Under the pieces are notes generated by a model. That model made no database searches. It had not been told where the DNA came from and was given only the letters and a program-made list of their open reading frames with translations. DNA of 64,000 nucleotides from Myxococcales bacterium (GTDB lineage: Bacteria > Myxococcota_A > Polyangia > Polyangiales > Polyangiaceae): contig JAEUKE010000117.1 of the NCBI GenBank assembly GCA_016794345.1, positions 163,374-227,373 on the forward strand, in the 5' to 3' direction. The position numbers and the translations under genes are program-made. Position 1 is the first letter of the stretch; every line of letters starts with the position of its first letter. Positions 62,676-64,000 of the stretch are shown here, piece by piece.

Positions 62676-63896
62676 TCAGAACGACTTCAGGTGCGTGGCG
62701 TCGTTCGGAACCGCCGAAGCGGGGAGCGTGAGCCCCACGTACTTCACGAGGTCGCGCGGCGCTGCGCCGCTGCCGTCCGTCGCCCCGGTGAACATGTTGT
62801 AGAGCCACCCGCTCCCGGCGTCGCCCGCGTAGTCGATCGTGAAGGCGGTCACGCTCACCGACGACGGGGTCGCGCCGAGCTCGGAGAGCGCGATCTGCGC
62901 CTCCAGGAAGCCGGTCGCGACGAACGACGACTTGTTCTGCGTCCCCCAATCCGCCGTCCAGCCGGATGCGTCGCCGACCCGGTACTCTTTGTAGGTCGCG
63001 CCGACGATGCGCTCCTTGTAGTGGAAGGTCATCGCCTTGCCCGCGCCGAACTTGGCCTTTCCGTCGCTGGAGAGGGTGTTGCCCGAGGCGAGGGCGCCGT
63101 CGACCGAGAAGAGGAAATAGACGAACTTGTTACCGGCCGAGCCGGGCGCGATGTCCGGGCTGGAGAGCCCGACGAAGAGGTCGGTCTCGTCGTGCGTGAC
63201 GTAGAGCTGGTTGCCGGCCGTGGACGTCGCGAACGCGTCGGACATGGGGAAGAAGTCGTTCACGCCGTCCATCACGACCGTGTGGCGGAACGCCGTGGAG
63301 AACCCGCTCGACTCGAACGCCTGCGCGACGCCGTTGCCCGCGGCGTCCGTCGCGCCGGTCGTCACGCGGACCTTGTAGGTGCTGAGGCTGGCGAGCGCGG
63401 CGTTCGGGGTGAGCGTGAAGGTCAGGTCGTCCTCCGTGACCGCGCCGCCGACGATCGGCACGCAGCTCAGGAAGTCGTCCTTCGAGAGCTGGATGGTGCC
63501 CGAGCAGCTCGCGTTGGCCGAAGCGGTCACCGACGCCGGGGCCATCGGCTCCGAGAACGTGACCGACACCTTGGACGATGACAGGACTGCGATTGTCCCG
63601 TCACCCGGCGTCACGTCGACCACCGTCGGCGGCGTGACGTCCCCGCCCCCCGAGCCGGATCCGCCCGCGCTGGTCGTCGTGCTGGTCGTCGAGCCGCCTT
63701 GCCCTCCCTCGCCGCCGCTGCTCGAGGTGGTCGTGGTGTTGCCCGCGCCACCGGCTCCGGCGCCCGACGTGGTCGCCGTCGTCGTGCCGCCGCCGCTCCC
63801 GCTCCAGGTCCCCGTCGCGGCCGTGCCGCCGCCGCCGTCGTCGAGCGTCGTGCCGTCGGCACACGCGACCAGCCCGAGGGTAAGAGCGACCTTCAT
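62676..63896 (-). CDS. lipoprotein with Ig-like domain and low-complexity linker
   Basis: A 406-residue exported protein. The signal peptide ends in a lipobox (GLVAC), followed by about 85 residues of Gly/Ser/Thr-rich linker. Residues about 85-190 form a bacterial Ig-like domain (PPTVVDVTPGDG, KVSVTFSEPMA, TYKVRVTTGATDAAGN), and the C-terminal half is a beta-rich domain resembling a CBM9-type or DOMON-like fold (LYVTHDETDLFVGLSS). Surface binding is likely; no enzyme motif is seen. The ATG at 63896 places the signal peptide correctly. It converges with the last VgrG gene. Confidence 0.75.
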   Translation of the reverse strand: MKVALTLGLVACADGTTLDDGGGGTAATGTWSGSGGGTTTATTSGAGAGGAGNTTTTSSSGGEGGQGGSTTSTTTSAGGSGSGGGDVTPPTVVDVTPGDGTIAVLSSSKVSVTFSEPMAPASVTASANASCSGTIQLSKDDFLSCVPIVGGAVTEDDLTFTLTPNAALASLSTYKVRVTTGATDAAGNGVAQAFESSGFSTAFRHTVVMDGVNDFFPMSDAFATSTAGNQLYVTHDETDLFVGLSSPDIAPGSAGNKFVYFLFSVDGALASGNTLSSDGKAKFGAGKAMTFHYKERIVGATYKEYRVGDASGWTADWGTQNKSSFVATGFLEAQIALSELGATPSSVSVTAFTIDYAGDAGSGWLYNMFTGATDGSGAAPRDLVKYVGLTLPASAVPNDATHLKSF

Positions 63897-64000
63897 GACG
63901 CCGGGGTGTCGCACTGCCTGCCTCCTGTTTGCGAACGTACCATTGGCCCCGCGCTCGTGTCTCTAGACAGAGTCACGCAAGGCGGCGGATTTTGGGCGCC

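Overview
The window looks like chromosome from a myxobacterium of the Polyangiales/Sorangiineae type. The reasons are very high G+C, dense genes on both strands, frequent GTG and TTG starts, many lipoproteins with Gly/Ser/Thr-rich linkers after the lipobox, two secreted proteases ending in MYXO-CTERM-like tails (Cys cluster, hydrophobic stretch, Arg run), and a MerR/cobalamin-fold regulator of the CarA/CarH kind. Species cannot be told from the sequence. No insertion sequence, integrase or CRISPR array was seen.

1-31 kb is mostly metabolism and cell envelope. It holds a Clp-type ATPase cut by the left edge, two acyl-CoA dehydrogenases, a glutamine amidotransferase, a secreted HNH-like protein in visibly AT-richer DNA, and a tightly overlapped minus-strand run (HD protein, lipoprotein, M64 peptidase, lipoprotein). 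There follow a secreted GH13 amylase-like lipoprotein, a MerR/B12 regulator divergent from a UbiB kinase, an FAD oxidoreductase with a 53-residue membrane partner, an L,D-transpeptidase, an MscS channel, an aminotransferase and a subtilase. A minus-strand string then encodes a PDZ-thioredoxin protein, a VWA protein, a homologue of the plant sterol enzyme cycloeucalenol cycloisomerase, and an acyl-CoA carboxylase beta subunit.

31-50 kb carries a long non-coding stretch with a promoter, tRNA-Arg(ACG) and, three bases later, tadA, whose product deaminates the wobble A of exactly that tRNA. Next come an Rrf2 regulator, a lipidated TamA-like Omp85 protein with TamB, a cyclic-nucleotide-fold protein, a B12-binding radical SAM protein, a class V aminotransferase, a MarR regulator divergent from class I fumarase plus carbonic anhydrase, an STN-domain lipoprotein, an EEP-family hydrolase and glycerate 2-kinase.

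49.7-62.7 kb is the most unusual part. Four tandem cloverleaf-forming tRNA-like genes (Asp-GTC, Arg-ACG, Gly-GCC and Val-GAC anticodons) have good to perfect acceptor stems but odd loops. They lie directly before a seven-gene, same-strand type VI secretion tip island: VgrG, DUF2169 fused to pentapeptide repeats, a stand-alone pentapeptide protein, DUF3540, a PAAR-like DUF4150 protein, and two more VgrGs. All gaps are 19 bp or less and a perfect TATAAT lies upstream. No tube, sheath or baseplate genes and no recognisable toxin are present, so this is an orphan spike and cargo module. The window closes with a minus-strand lipoprotein.
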